From Rhodanobacter sp. Root480 (GTDB lineage: Bacteria; Pseudomonadota; Gammaproteobacteria; Xanthomonadales; Rhodanobacteraceae), in contig NZ_LMEX01000001.1 of NCBI RefSeq assembly GCF_001426645.1, forward strand, positions 820,755 to 884,754: a stretch of DNA of 64,000 nucleotides. Direction: 5' to 3'. This document shows positions 36,076 to 45,608 of this stretch, piece after piece. Under the pieces are notes generated by a model. The model worked only from the letters and a program-made list of their open reading frames with translations. It searched no databases and was not told the origin of the DNA. Numbering within the stretch: the first letter of the stretch is position 1; every line of letters begins with the position of its first letter. The position numbers and the translations under genes were made by a program.

Positions 36076-36954
36076 TCATTGTTGCGCTCGCACCAACAAC
36101 ACATCACTGGGCACCGCCGGCACAATGCGCCGCGAGGTGCCGCCCACGAGCAGATGAAAGGCCAGGCCGCGGCGGAAGGCGCTGATCACCACCAGATCCG
36201 CCTCTTCCCGCACCACATGGTCGCGCAGCACGATTTCCGGGTGGCCATGTTCGATCAGGGGTACGACGCGCTCCTTCACGTCGGCGGCAAGCGGCGTGTC
36301 GTCCAGGAACGATCGCATCGTGGCCATTTCCATGCGGGCCAGGTCGCTGCTGTGTTCCGCATCCAGCCACAACGAGGTGTACGGGATATCCAGCACGTGC
36401 ATCAACGCCAGCCGGGCCGCGGGAAACCACTTGGCGGCGGTGGTCAGGCCAAAGCGGGATTCGGCGGTGAAATCGGTACCGACCACCACGTTGGCGTAGG
36501 CATCGTGCGGCCGGCTCTTGACCACCAGCAACGAAGCCGGCGACTTGCGCAGCAGTTGCTCGGTAACGCGCCCCAGCGCACTCGGTGACGACGGTTCGGA
36601 CGCGCCCAGCACGATCAGGTCGCAGCCCTGTTGCACGGCGGTTTCGAGAATGGCGTCGGCCGGGTTGCCATCGGCCACGTGGATGGTGAGGTCGGCGATC
36701 TCCTGGCGCAGATCACGGCGGATCTGTCGCTCCACCAGGACCGGGCTGGAGTAGCCCTGTCGCCACGACGGCTGGTTGATCGGCGACAACTCGTCCTCGG
36801 CGGGACACGACTGCACGTGCACGACATGCAGCGGCACCTGCCACTGTTGCGCCAGTTGCGCGGCGCGATCCAGGGCGCGGTCGCCGTGGCTGCGCAGATC
36901 GGTCGCCAGCAGTATTTTTTGCGGTGGCGCGAGGCTTGAAGCGATCGCAGTCAT
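36076..36954 (-). CDS. Tandem-domain universal stress protein
   Basis: 292 residues, two UspA domains in series. Domain 1 (about 12-150) has KILLATDLRSHGDRALDRAA and DLIVLGASEPSSPSALGRVT; domain 2 (about 155-285) starts NVVVGTDFTAESRFGLTTAA and ends LLVGGTSRRIVPAVPSDVLL. ATP-binding glycine patterns are partly kept. Such proteins aid survival in stress and starvation by an unclear mechanism. The start at 36954 begins the first domain; the longer frame to 37026 would add an odd basic leader. Divergent from the Mrp antiporter operon, with a 223-base region between. Confidence 0.9.
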   Translation of the reverse strand: MTAIASSLAPPQKILLATDLRSHGDRALDRAAQLAQQWQVPLHVVHVQSCPAEDELSPINQPSWRQGYSSPVLVERQIRRDLRQEIADLTIHVADGNPADAILETAVQQGCDLIVLGASEPSSPSALGRVTEQLLRKSPASLLVVKSRPHDAYANVVVGTDFTAESRFGLTTAAKWFPAARLALMHVLDIPYTSLWLDAEHSSDLARMEMATMRSFLDDTPLAADVKERVVPLIEHGHPEIVLRDHVVREEADLVVISAFRRGLAFHLLVGGTSRRIVPAVPSDVLLVRAQQ

Positions 36955-37177
36955 GCGCGCTCTCCGTGGTCCCTGCAGGTTGACATGAAGGCGCGGCCGG
37001 CCGTTTGAACCCGACAGCGCGACCACGACTATAGAGCTTTGCGGGTAGATCGACGCGGCCTGTAGACTCGGAAATGGCGCTCGTTTTCGCGACTCATGCC
37101 TTCCGTCCGCGGAAGCGCATGGCGATGCGTGCGCTGCGCGACCGGTGCTGCCGGCGTATTCCCCGAACGGTGGCCCG

Positions 37178-40072
37178 ATGCCTTACGACCTCGCTGCACT
37201 CGCCATGCTCTGCCTGCCCTTCCTGGCCAGCGTGGTCGTGTTGATGGTGCGTGGGCGGCAATGGGCGACATGGCTGATGATCGCCACCGCGGCGGCGTGC
37301 CTGTTGCTGGCGGTGGGCATCTATCCGGCGATGGATGGCGGCCACGCGTTGCGCCACGTCGTCCATTGGGTGCCGTCGCTGGGGCTGGATCTGGTGCTGC
37401 GCGTGGACGGCTTCAGCTGGCTGTTCCTGATGCTGATCTGCGGCATCGGCCTGCTGGTGGGTGTGTATGCCCGCTACTACATGCCGCCGGACGATCCGCT
37501 CAATCGTTTCTGCGCGCTGCTGCTGGCGTTCATGGGCTCGATGCTGGGCATCGTGATGTCCGGCAACGTGATCCAGCTGGTGTTTTTCTGGGAGCTGACC
37601 AGCATTTTCTCGTTCCTGCTGATCGGCTACTGGAACCAGGGCGCGTCGGCGCGCGAGGGCGCGCGCATGGCGTTGATCGTCACCGCCGGCGGCGGCTTGT
37701 GCCTGTTCGCGGGGATGATGTTGCTGGGTCACATCGCAGGCAGCTACGACCTGGATGTGATCCTGGCCGCCGGTGAACAGGTGCGCGCCGACGCGTTGTA
37801 CACACCGATGCTGGTGCTGGTGCTGCTGGGCGCGCTGACCAAGAGCGCGCAGTTCCCGTTCCACTTCTGGCTGCCGCAGGCGATGTCGGCGCCGACGCCG
37901 GTCTCGGCATTCCTGCATTCGGCCACCATGGTCAAGGCCGGCGTGTTTCTGCTGCTGCGTTTCTGGCCGGTGTTGTCGGGTACCGATGCCTGGTTCTGGC
38001 TGGTAGGCGGCGCCGGCCTGCTGACCCTGCTGCTGGGCGCAACCGCAGCCGTGTTCCAGCAGGATCTGAAGGCGGTGCTGGCGTATTCGACGATCAGCCA
38101 TCTGGGTTTGATCACCATGCTGATTGGCCTGGGCAGCACGCTCGGTGCGGTGGCGGCGATCTTCCACATCGTCAACCACGCTACTTTCAAGGCATCGCTG
38201 TTCATGGCCGCCGGTGCGGTGGATCACGAAACCGGTACGCGCGATCTGCGGCGGCTGGGCGGCCTGCGCCACGTCATGCCGATCACCGCCACGCTGGCGG
38301 TGATCGCCAGCGCCGCGATGGCCGGCGTGCCCTTGCTCAACGGTTTCCTGTCCAAGGAGATGTTCTTCGCGGTGGCGCTGACCACCCATCGCGGCCCCGC
38401 GGTGGACATGGCCGCTGCGGCGATCGCGGTGCTGGCCAGTGCGTTCAGCGTGGTCTATTCACTGCGTTTCGCGCTGGGCGTGTTCTTCGGCCCCGCGCGC
38501 GACGATTACCCGCGCCAACCGCACGAACCGCCGCGCTGGATGCGCCTGCCGATCGGCCTGCTGGCGCTGGCCTGCGTGCTGGTGGGCATGTTGCCGGCGC
38601 GGGTGATCGGGCCACCGTTGCGCGCGGCGGCCTATTCGGTGCTCGGCGAGGCCACGCCCGCGTTCAGCCTGGCGGTGTGGCACGGGTTGACCCCGCCGCT
38701 GTTGATGAGCGCGATCGCGCTGGTGGCCGGGTGTGTGGTCTACGTGGTGCTGCGCGGTTATTTCGCGGGGTGCGAAACGCTGCCGCTGCTCGGCCGGTTC
38801 AGCGGCAGGCGGATCTTCGAATGGATGCTGACGCTGCTCACCGCCACCTTGCCGGCCGCGCTGGAAGGCTTGTTCCCCAGTCGCCGGCTGCAACCGCAGT
38901 TGCTGTTGATTGTGCTGGCCGCATCACTGGCGGCGGGCATGGCGATGTGGGGTTCGTCGCTGCCGCTGTCGCTGCATGGCTCGGGTGTCGATCCCGCGTT
39001 CGCACTGCTGTGGTTGCTCGGCGGCGCCTGCGCGATAGGCGCCGCGACGCAGGCGAAGTTCCATCGACTCGCCGCGCTGCTGCTCACCGGCGGCGCCGGC
39101 CTGGTGTCGTGCATCAGTTTCGTGTGGTTGTCGGCGCCGGATCTGGCGGCGACCCAGTTGCTGGTCGAGGTGGTCACCGCCATCGTTATCCTGCTCGGCC
39201 TGCGCTGGCTGCCCAAGCGCATCAGCGGCATGGCACCGGACAGCCGCCGTGCCCGCCTGCGCCGCCGTCGCGACATGGTGATCGCCGCCGGCGTGGGGTT
39301 GGGGCTGGCGACGTTGGCCTATGCAGCCATGCTGCATCCGGTAGCCGATTCGATCTCGCACTTTTTCCTGGAGCGCGCGTACACCGAGGGCGGCGGCCAC
39401 AACGTCGTCAACGTGATCCTGGTCGACTTCCGCGGCTTCGACACCCTGGGCGAAATCAGCGTGCTGGCGATCGTGGCGCTGACGGTATTCGCGCTGCTGC
39501 GCCGCTTCCGTCCGGCGATCGAGAGCGTGGACGCGCCCGCACAGCAACGGTTGCAGGCAGCCTTCGAGGCCAGCGACAACGGCACCGCTTCGGTGGTGGC
39601 CGATTACCTGCGCATCCCGGGCCTGATCGTGCAGTTGATGGCGCCGGTGATCGTGCTGTTCGGCCTGCATCTGTTCCTGCGCGGGCACGACCTGCCTGGT
39701 GGCGGGTTTGCCGCCGGCATCACCGTGTCGGTGGCGCTGGTGCTGCTGTACATGGCGCGCGGCGCGCGCTGGGTGGAGGTGCGCCTGCGGGTGGCGCCGT
39801 TGCGCTGGATCGGCGCCGGCCTGTTGCTGGCGGTGAGCACCGGCCTGGGCTCGCTCGCGTTCGGCTACCCGTTCCTCACTTCGCACTCGCGCCACGCCTA
39901 CATACCGTTGCTGGGCGAGCTGCCGCTGGCCACGGCGATGCTGTTCGACCTGGGCGTGTTCTTCGTGGTGGTGGGCGCCACGTCATTGATGCTGGTGGCG
40001 CTGGCGCACCAGTCGCTGCGCCGCCCGCGGGTATTGGGCGAGCCGGTGGTCGATGCCGAGGGAGATCGCTGA
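37178..40072 (+). CDS. mrpA: Mrp Na+/H+ antiporter subunit A fused to subunit B
   Basis: 964 residues, longer than a single MrpA because the last ~200 residues (VVADYLRIPGLIVQLMAPVI, HDLPGGGFAAGI) are the MrpB domain. The N-terminal part is an NuoL-like proton-pumping unit with about 14 helices: GVYARYYMPPDDPLNRFCAL, FWELTSIFSFLLIGYWN and FHFWLPQAMSAPTPVSAFLH are typical. Together with MrpC-G it exchanges Na+ for H+ for pH and salt tolerance. The ATG at 37178 begins the operon; a GGTGG is the only upstream ribosome-site candidate. The six ORFs downstream are head to tail, mostly overlapping. Confidence 0.94.
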   Translation: MPYDLAALAMLCLPFLASVVVLMVRGRQWATWLMIATAAACLLLAVGIYPAMDGGHALRHVVHWVPSLGLDLVLRVDGFSWLFLMLICGIGLLVGVYARYYMPPDDPLNRFCALLLAFMGSMLGIVMSGNVIQLVFFWELTSIFSFLLIGYWNQGASAREGARMALIVTAGGGLCLFAGMMLLGHIAGSYDLDVILAAGEQVRADALYTPMLVLVLLGALTKSAQFPFHFWLPQAMSAPTPVSAFLHSATMVKAGVFLLLRFWPVLSGTDAWFWLVGGAGLLTLLLGATAAVFQQDLKAVLAYSTISHLGLITMLIGLGSTLGAVAAIFHIVNHATFKASLFMAAGAVDHETGTRDLRRLGGLRHVMPITATLAVIASAAMAGVPLLNGFLSKEMFFAVALTTHRGPAVDMAAAAIAVLASAFSVVYSLRFALGVFFGPARDDYPRQPHEPPRWMRLPIGLLALACVLVGMLPARVIGPPLRAAAYSVLGEATPAFSLAVWHGLTPPLLMSAIALVAGCVVYVVLRGYFAGCETLPLLGRFSGRRIFEWMLTLLTATLPAALEGLFPSRRLQPQLLLIVLAASLAAGMAMWGSSLPLSLHGSGVDPAFALLWLLGGACAIGAATQAKFHRLAALLLTGGAGLVSCISFVWLSAPDLAATQLLVEVVTAIVILLGLRWLPKRISGMAPDSRRARLRRRRDMVIAAGVGLGLATLAYAAMLHPVADSISHFFLERAYTEGGGHNVVNVILVDFRGFDTLGEISVLAIVALTVFALLRRFRPAIESVDAPAQQRLQAAFEASDNGTASVVADYLRIPGLIVQLMAPVIVLFGLHLFLRGHDLPGGGFAAGITVSVALVLLYMARGARWVEVRLRVAPLRWIGAGLLLAVSTGLGSLAFGYPFLTSHSRHAYIPLLGELPLATAMLFDLGVFFVVVGATSLMLVALAHQSLRRPRVLGEPVVDAEGDR

Positions 40073-40410
40073 TGGAGGCGGTATTGGCATTGGCGATCGG
40101 CGTGCTGGCGGCATCGGGCGTGTGGCTGCTGCTGCGCCCGCGCACGTTCCAGGTAATCATCGGCCTCACCCTGATTTCCTACGCGGTGAACCTTTTCATC
40201 TTCTGCATCGGCGGCTTGCGCACGGGCGCGGACCCGGTGCTGCGCAGCGGCGCCGACATCACGCAGTACGCCGACCCGCTGCCGCAGGCGCTGGTGCTGA
40301 CCGCGATCGTGATCAGCTTCGCCACCACGGCGTTGTTCCTGGTGGTGCTGCTGGCCTCGCGCGGGCTCACCGGCAATGACCACGTCGACGGCAAGGACGG
40401 CACGCCATGA
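40072..40410 (+). CDS. mrpC: Mrp antiporter subunit C
   Basis: 112 residues with three membrane helices, NuoK-like: LALAIGVLAASGVWLLLRPR, VIIGLTLISYAVNLFIF and PLPQALVLTAIVISFATTAL with the conserved Asp-Pro-Leu-Pro-Gln-Ala-Leu stretch. One-base overlap with the mrpA stop (TGATG) and 4-base overlap with mrpD show translational coupling. Confidence 0.95.
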   Translation: MEAVLALAIGVLAASGVWLLLRPRTFQVIIGLTLISYAVNLFIFCIGGLRTGADPVLRSGADITQYADPLPQALVLTAIVISFATTALFLVVLLASRGLTGNDHVDGKDGTP

Positions 40411-41975
40411 GCGCGCATCTGCTGGTATTGCCGATCGTGCTGCCGCTGCTGGTGGCGGCGTTGCAATTGCTGCTGGGCGAGCGGCGGCGACGGCTGGTGG
40501 CCGCGTTGAGCGTGGCGTCCTGTGTGGCGCTGGTATTGCTGGCCGCCGCCCTGCTGGTGGGCGTGACCGGCGCAGCGGCCGGCGACGGCCTGACGACGGT
40601 CTACCGCATTGGCGACTGGCCGGCCCGGTTCGGCATCGTGCTGGTGGCCGACCGGCTGTCGGTGCTGATGCTGCTGCTTACCGCGGTGCTGGCGCTGGCC
40701 CTGTTGCCGTGCGCGCTGGGTCGCTGGCAACAGCCCGGCGGCCCGGTGCAGCCGATGTTCCAGTTCCTGTTGATGGGTTTGAACGGCACCTTCCTCACCG
40801 GCGACCTGTTCAACCTGTTCGTGTTCTTCGAGGTGCTGCTGGCGGCTACTTATGGCCTGGCGCTGCATCGGCCGGGCGCGCGCCGGGTCAGCGCCGGTTT
40901 GCATTACATCGCGGTCAACCTGCTCGCCTCGATGCTGTTCCTGGTGGGTGTCAGCCTGATTTTCGGCGTCACCGGCACGCTCAACATGGCGGCGCTGGCC
41001 CAACTGATTCCCACGGTGCCGGACAACACGCGCGCCTTGCTGCATGCGGGCGCCGCGATCCTGGGCGTGGCATTCCTGGTGAAGGCGGCGATGTGGCCGC
41101 TGGGGTTCTGGTTGCCGCGCACCTACGCGGCGGCGACGTCGCCGGTGGCGGCAATGTTCGCGATCATGACCAAGGTAGGCGTCTACGTGCTGCTGCGGTT
41201 GAGCCTGTTGCTGTTCGGCAATGGCGCGGGCCCGGCCTCGGCCCATTTCGGCGACAGCTGGCTGTTGTGGGGCGGCATGGCGACGGTGGTGGTCGGGGTG
41301 GTCGGCATGCTGGGCGCGCGCGACCTGGGCAAGCTGGCCGGCTACAACGTGCTCATCTCCTCGGGCACCCTGCTCGGCGCGATCGGCCTGCAGCATCCGG
41401 CGGTCACGGCGGGCGCGCTGGCTTACCTGGTGATCTCCACCCTGGCAATCGCCGCGTTTTTCCTGCTGGCCGGCATGCTGGCGCCCGACGACGAGGCCGA
41501 GGCGACGCCACTGCTGGAACCGTACGATCCGGCCGGTGAGGCGCTGTACGCGGACGAAGACGAGAACCGCGCCACGCTGCCGGCGCCGGTGGCGCTGCTG
41601 GGCATGTGTTTCCTGGTCTGCGCGCTGGTGCTGGCCGGGCTGCCGCCGTTGTCCGGCTTCCTGGCCAAATTCGCCCTGCTGGCACCGATGCTGGAAACCG
41701 GGGCGGGCCGCGGCGCAATAGCGTTGTTCACGCTGGTGGTGGTGGCGGGCTTCTGCACGGTGATCGCGATGTGCCGCACCGGCATCCAGATTTTCTGGGC
41801 CGATGAGGATTGGACCTTCCCCCCCATCCGCCTGGGCGAGGCCGTATCGGTGCTGATCCTGCTGGGATCGTGTCTGGCCTTGAGCGTGTGGGCCGACGCC
41901 CCGCTGCGCTACCTGGCGGCCACCGCCGAGCAATTGCACGCACCGGCCCATTACATCCGCGCGGTGTTCCCGTGA
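40407..41975 (+). CDS. mrpD: Mrp antiporter subunit D
   Basis: 522 residues, about 14 membrane helices, NuoM/N-like. VFFEVLLAATYGLALHR carries the glutamate of the pumping channel, KAAMWPLGFWLPRTYAAATS gives the helix-break lysine segment, and GLPPLSGFLAKFALL lies near the end. Overlaps mrpC by ATGA and mrpE by GTGA. Works with MrpA as the second antiporter-like pump. Confidence 0.95.
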   Translation: MSAHLLVLPIVLPLLVAALQLLLGERRRRLVAALSVASCVALVLLAAALLVGVTGAAAGDGLTTVYRIGDWPARFGIVLVADRLSVLMLLLTAVLALALLPCALGRWQQPGGPVQPMFQFLLMGLNGTFLTGDLFNLFVFFEVLLAATYGLALHRPGARRVSAGLHYIAVNLLASMLFLVGVSLIFGVTGTLNMAALAQLIPTVPDNTRALLHAGAAILGVAFLVKAAMWPLGFWLPRTYAAATSPVAAMFAIMTKVGVYVLLRLSLLLFGNGAGPASAHFGDSWLLWGGMATVVVGVVGMLGARDLGKLAGYNVLISSGTLLGAIGLQHPAVTAGALAYLVISTLAIAAFFLLAGMLAPDDEAEATPLLEPYDPAGEALYADEDENRATLPAPVALLGMCFLVCALVLAGLPPLSGFLAKFALLAPMLETGAGRGAIALFTLVVVAGFCTVIAMCRTGIQIFWADEDWTFPPIRLGEAVSVLILLGSCLALSVWADAPLRYLAATAEQLHAPAHYIRAVFP

Positions 41976-42457
41976 GGCGCTGGCTGCCGCATCCGCTGAT
42001 GGCCGGCTTCCTGCTGCTGGCCTGGCTGCTGCTGCGGCAGAGCCTTGCGCCAGCCACGGTGGCCAGCGGTGTGGTGATCGCGCTGGGGCTGGCGTGGGCG
42101 TTCGGCAAGCTGCGCCCGCCACGGGCGCGGGTGCGTCATTACTCGCTGCTGGGCAAGCTGCTGCTGCGGGTGTTACGCGACATCGTGCGTTCCAACTTGG
42201 CGGTGGCGTGGATCGTGCTGCGCCGTCGTGGGCGGTTCACCTCGGGCTTCGTGGCGATCCCGCTGGAGCTCACCGATCATTACGGGCTGGCCGCGCTGGC
42301 CTGCATCATCACCTCGACGCCGGGCACGATCTGGGTCGATCACGACTCGGCCCGCAACGTGCTGCTGATCCACGTGCTGGATCTGGTCGACGAGGCAAGC
42401 TGGATCGACACCATCAAGCAACGCTACGAGCGGCCCCTGCTGGAGATCTTCCAATGA
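41972..42457 (+). CDS. mrpE: Mrp antiporter subunit E
   Basis: 161 residues. GTG start at 41972 inside the mrpD stop (GTGA). N-terminal two helices (MAGFLLLAWLLLRQ and ASGVVIALGLAWAFG) then the MrpE core YGLAALACIITSTPGTIWVD and LLIHVLDLVDE. A small gap of 22 bases before mrpF is the only break in the overlapping series. Confidence 0.93.
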   Translation: MRRWLPHPLMAGFLLLAWLLLRQSLAPATVASGVVIALGLAWAFGKLRPPRARVRHYSLLGKLLLRVLRDIVRSNLAVAWIVLRRRGRFTSGFVAIPLELTDHYGLAALACIITSTPGTIWVDHDSARNVLLIHVLDLVDEASWIDTIKQRYERPLLEIFQ

Positions 42458-42479
42458 GCCCCATACCGATGAGAGGCTC

Positions 42480-42767
42480 ATGCCCATGAGCCACGGCTTC
42501 CTCGCGTTCGCCATCGTGGCGGCGCAATACCTGCTGTTGCTGGCGATGGCCTTCTCGATCATCCGCATGGTGCGCGGGCCGCGCGCGCAGGACCGCGTGC
42601 TGGCGCTGGACGCGCTGTACGTGAACGCGATGCTGTTGCTGCTCAGCATCGGCATTCGCACCGGCAGCGAGCTGTATGTGGAGGCGGGCCTGATCATCGC
42701 CCTGCTTGGCTTTGCCGGCACGCTGGCGTTTTCCAAGTTCCTGCTGCGTGGCGAGGTGATCGAATGA
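42480..42767 (+). CDS. mrpF: Mrp antiporter subunit F
   Basis: 95 residues, three helices: FLAFAIVAAQYLLLLAMAFS, RGPRAQDRVLALDALYVNAM with the conserved Arg-Gly-Pro/Asp-Arg pattern, and ELYVEAGLIIALLGFAGTLA. GAGAGG lies 5 bases before the ATG at 42480; an in-frame ATG at 42486 is also possible. Overlaps mrpG by ATGA. Confidence 0.94.
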   Translation: MPMSHGFLAFAIVAAQYLLLLAMAFSIIRMVRGPRAQDRVLALDALYVNAMLLLLSIGIRTGSELYVEAGLIIALLGFAGTLAFSKFLLRGEVIE

Positions 42768-43117
42768 ACCATCTCGACGCGCTGCCACCGTGGGCCGCCG
42801 TGATGGTGGGGGTGCTGGTATTGCTGGGCTCGGGCTTTGCCTTCGTCGGCTCGCTGGGCCTGCTGCGCCTGAAGGATTTCTACAAGCGCGTGCATGCACC
42901 CACGCTGGGTACCACCTTCGGCGCGTTCTTCATGCTGGCCGGCTCGATCATCTGCTTCTCGGTGGCGCACGGGCGGCCGATCTTCTACGAGATCCTGATC
43001 GGCGTGTTCCTCACCCTGACCACGCCGATCACGCTGATGCTGCTGGTGCGCGCGGCGCTGTACCGCAATCGGGTGGAGGAAGCACAGGAGCCGCCCCGAC
43101 GCACCACTCTGGAATGA
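42764..43117 (+). CDS. mrpG: Mrp antiporter subunit G
   Basis: 117 residues, three helices. GFAFVGSLGLLRLKDFYKRV, HAPTLGTTFGAFFMLAGSII and FLTLTTPITLMLLVRAALYR are standard MrpG landmarks. Last gene of the antiporter operon; a hairpin follows and pilU converges on it. Confidence 0.95.
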   Translation: MNHLDALPPWAAVMVGVLVLLGSGFAFVGSLGLLRLKDFYKRVHAPTLGTTFGAFFMLAGSIICFSVAHGRPIFYEILIGVFLTLTTPITLMLLVRAALYRNRVEEAQEPPRRTTLE

Positions 43118-43138
43118 GGCGTGGATGTTTGTCCTTGT

Positions 43139-43162
43139 GGGCGCCCGTTTGGACCGGCGCCC
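43139..43162. terminator. Hairpin between convergent mrpG and pilU
   Basis: GGGCGCC / GGCGCCC, 7-bp perfect stem with a 10-base loop, in the 51-base space between the two stops. Could serve both directions; no T tract. Confidence 0.5.
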
Positions 43163-43168
43163 GGTGGC

Positions 43169-44278
43169 TCAGAAACCCATGCCGTAAGGGTCGTTGCCCG
43201 CCAATTCCGCGTTGCTGCCGCCTTCGGCCAGGCGGATCTTCAGGGCCAGGCCATCGCGTGAATCGGACTTGTTGAGCGCTTCTTCCAACTCCACGCGGCC
43301 TTCCTTGTACAGCCGGTAGAGCGACTGGTCGAAGGTCTGCATGCCTTCCTGCAGGCTGCGATCCATCGCTTCCTTGATCTCGTGGGTCTGGCCACGGCGG
43401 ATCATGTCGCGGATCAGCGGGGTATTCAGCAGCACCTCGGCGGCGGGAATGCGCCGGCCGTCCTTGCCGATCACCAGGCGCTGGCTGATCACCGCGCGCA
43501 GGTTCAGCGCCAAGTTCATCAGCACGTTCTTGTGCGCCGATTCGGGGAAGAAGTTGAGGATGCGTTCCAGTGTCTGGTCGGCGTTGTTGGAGTGCAGCGT
43601 GGCCAGGCACAGGTGGCCGGTTTCGGAGAACGCGATCGCCGCTTCCATGGTGTCGGTGTCGCGGATCTCGCCGATCATGATCACGTCCGGCGCCTCGCGC
43701 ATCGCGTTCTTCAGCGCCTCGTGGTAGCTGTGCGTATCCAGCCCCACCTCGCGCTGGTTGACGATGGATTTCTTGTGCCGGTGCAGGTACTCGATCGGAT
43801 CCTCGATGGTGAGGATGTGGCCGGACGAGTTGCTGTTGCGCTGGTCGAGCATCGCCGCCAGCGTGGTTGACTTGCCCGAGCCGGTGGCGCCCACCACCAG
43901 GATCAGGCCGCGCGGCTCCATGATCAGGTCGCGGAAAATCGACGGCAGCTGCAGCTGGTCGATGCTGGGGATCTCGCTCTTGATCGCGCGAATCACCATG
44001 CCCACTTCGCCGCGCTGCTTGAACACGTTGATGCGGAAACGGCCGGCGTCCTTCACCGCCAGCGCCATGTTCAGTTCCAGGTCGCGCTCGAACTGCGGCA
44101 CCTGGCCTTCGTCCATCAGCGAATAGGCGATTTTCTTGACCATGCCGTTGGGCAGGCCGGTATTGCCCAAGGGGTAAAGCTTGCCCTCCACCTTGATGTT
44201 CACGGGGGCGCCTGTCGACAGGAACATGTCGGACGCGCCCTTGTCTACCATGAGCTTCAGGAAGTAACCGATGTCCAC
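43169..44278 (-). CDS. pilU: Type IV pilus retraction ATPase PilU
   Basis: 369 residues. PilT/PilU-family hexameric ATPase: Walker A GATGSGKST at 130-138, Asp box ILTIEDPIEYLHRHKKSI, Walker B DVIMIGEIRDTDTMEAAI, and histidine box GHLCLATLHSNNADQTLERI. The N-terminus FLKLMVDKGASDMFLSTGAP and overall pattern are of the PilU branch rather than PilT. It assists retraction for twitching motility. GTG start at 44278 with AGGGG 6 bases upstream; the open frame continuing to 44734 overlaps the divergent lipoprotein gene. pilT usually precedes pilU, but is not here. Confidence 0.93.
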   Translation of the reverse strand: MDIGYFLKLMVDKGASDMFLSTGAPVNIKVEGKLYPLGNTGLPNGMVKKIAYSLMDEGQVPQFERDLELNMALAVKDAGRFRINVFKQRGEVGMVIRAIKSEIPSIDQLQLPSIFRDLIMEPRGLILVVGATGSGKSTTLAAMLDQRNSNSSGHILTIEDPIEYLHRHKKSIVNQREVGLDTHSYHEALKNAMREAPDVIMIGEIRDTDTMEAAIAFSETGHLCLATLHSNNADQTLERILNFFPESAHKNVLMNLALNLRAVISQRLVIGKDGRRIPAAEVLLNTPLIRDMIRRGQTHEIKEAMDRSLQEGMQTFDQSLYRLYKEGRVELEEALNKSDSRDGLALKIRLAEGGSNAELAGNDPYGMGF

Positions 44279-44359
44279 GTATGACCCCTGTAACAGTGTG
44301 CGTTGCAATGAAGGATTATGCCTGCACACAATACGCTTCAAAACTCGATTAGGAATGTG

Positions 44360-44944
44360 ATGGTGCACATCTTTTTCCAGCCGGCGCGGGCCTCCCGCCG
44401 ACTTTTTGCGATGGCGACCGCCCTGGGCGTGGCGCTGATTATTGGCGGTTGCGCCAGCGTGCCGCCACCGGACAATGCGATGAACCTGGCGCAGAACCAG
44501 TTGCAGGCCGCACGCGACGCCGATGCGGCCGATTACGCGCCGGTCGACCTGGGGTTTGCGCAGGACAAGTTCCAGCAGGCACAGAACGCGATGGCGCAGC
44601 GCAAATATGCCGACGCCGCCAATCTGGCCGATGAATCGCGGGCCGACGCCGAACTGGCCAGGGCCAAGGCACGACTGGGCGCGGCGCGCGCGCAGATCCA
44701 GGCCAAGGTGCAGGAGAACGCCCGACTGCGCCAACAGGGTGAGCAGGATGCGTCATCCCCTGCCCCGGCGGAGAACGACTACGCACCCACCGGGAACGCC
44801 GCCCCGCAACTCGACGACATGCCGGCACCGGCGGCTTCGGCACTCACCGCACCGGCGCCGGGCGAAGGTTTTCAGACCGTACCCAGCACCCCGGCCCAAC
44901 CCGACCAGACTCCCGATCCCACTGCACAGGGGAGCCAGCCATGA
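44360..44944 (+). CDS. DUF4398 domain lipoprotein
   Basis: 194 residues. Lipobox IIGGC, preceded by an Arg-rich leader. After the Cys, SVPPPDNAMNLAQNQLQAAR and the helical DUF4398 core (DFAQDKFQQAQ-like tract AQDKFQQAQNAMAQRKYADA, then NLADESRADAELARAKARLG) form a coiled helical hairpin; the last 60 residues are Pro/Ala-rich and disordered. AGGAA lies just before the ATG at 44360. Overlaps the next DUF4398 gene by ATGA. Divergent from pilU. Outer-membrane location is inferred. Confidence 0.85.
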   Translation: MVHIFFQPARASRRLFAMATALGVALIIGGCASVPPPDNAMNLAQNQLQAARDADAADYAPVDLGFAQDKFQQAQNAMAQRKYADAANLADESRADAELARAKARLGAARAQIQAKVQENARLRQQGEQDASSPAPAENDYAPTGNAAPQLDDMPAPAASALTAPAPGEGFQTVPSTPAQPDQTPDPTAQGSQP

Positions 44945-45582
44945 AACGTTTCCCGACCCTTTTCGCCGGCGCACTGCTGGCACTGGCTGGCGCACAAGCC
45001 GTGCATGCGGCGCAGGACGACATCGACGTCAACCGCCTCAACAACAGCCTCGATCAACTGGCCAACGATCCCACGTTGGGCAATTACGCCCAGGCCGAAC
45101 AGGGACGCGCCCACGATGCGATCAACCGGCTGGCCCAGGCGCGTTCGCGCGATCGCGCGCACGAGTTGTATCTGGCCGAGCGCCGGGTGGACCTGGCCAA
45201 GGCCGCGGCGCAGTTGCAGGATGCCCAGCTCAAGCTGACCCAGCTCGATCGCGAGCACGACCAGATCCTGCTCGACAACAGCCGCCGCGAAGCCGACCGG
45301 GCACGCCGCGAGCTGGAGCGTCAGCGCATGCAGTACCAGATGGCGCAGGAAGAAACCGCCCGTCTGCAACAGCAGGGCGAAGCGTATTCGCAGGCTGCCG
45401 AGCAGGCCCGCAACGAAGCCGCAAAAGCCAAGCGGCTCGCCGCCGCCCAGAGCAAGGTCGCCAGGGCCGCACGGCGTGAAGCCGAGCTGGCGACCAAGGT
45501 GGCCAAGGCGATGCGTTCACAGATGCAAAGCGGCGACGAAGCACCCGCGGCCACCCCGGCACCGAAACCGAAGAAGCCGTAA
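44941..45582 (+). CDS. DUF4398-like exported coiled-coil protein
   Basis: 213 residues. Signal peptide FPTLFAGALLALAGAQAVHA, then helical DUF4398-type repeats (LDQLANDPTLGNYAQAEQGR, RAHELYLAERRVDLAKAAAQ), a long Glu/Arg/Gln coiled coil (about 100-190) and a Pro/Ala/Lys tail ending KPKKP. Coupled to the upstream lipoprotein gene by a 4-base overlap; the two probably form one periplasmic complex, perhaps spanning from the outer membrane. In related families these genes precede OmpA-type porins; here no OmpA follows. Confidence 0.83.
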   Translation: MKRFPTLFAGALLALAGAQAVHAAQDDIDVNRLNNSLDQLANDPTLGNYAQAEQGRAHDAINRLAQARSRDRAHELYLAERRVDLAKAAAQLQDAQLKLTQLDREHDQILLDNSRREADRARRELERQRMQYQMAQEETARLQQQGEAYSQAAEQARNEAAKAKRLAAAQSKVARAARREAELATKVAKAMRSQMQSGDEAPAATPAPKPKKP

Positions 45583-45608
45583 ATCGCGACGTCGGTTTCC
45601 CGCGAGCA

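Noticed and set aside
40179-42122. 647-codon minus-strand frame opposite mrpC/mrpD
   Set aside because: Gln/His/Arg-rich antisense text typical of GC skewed frames.
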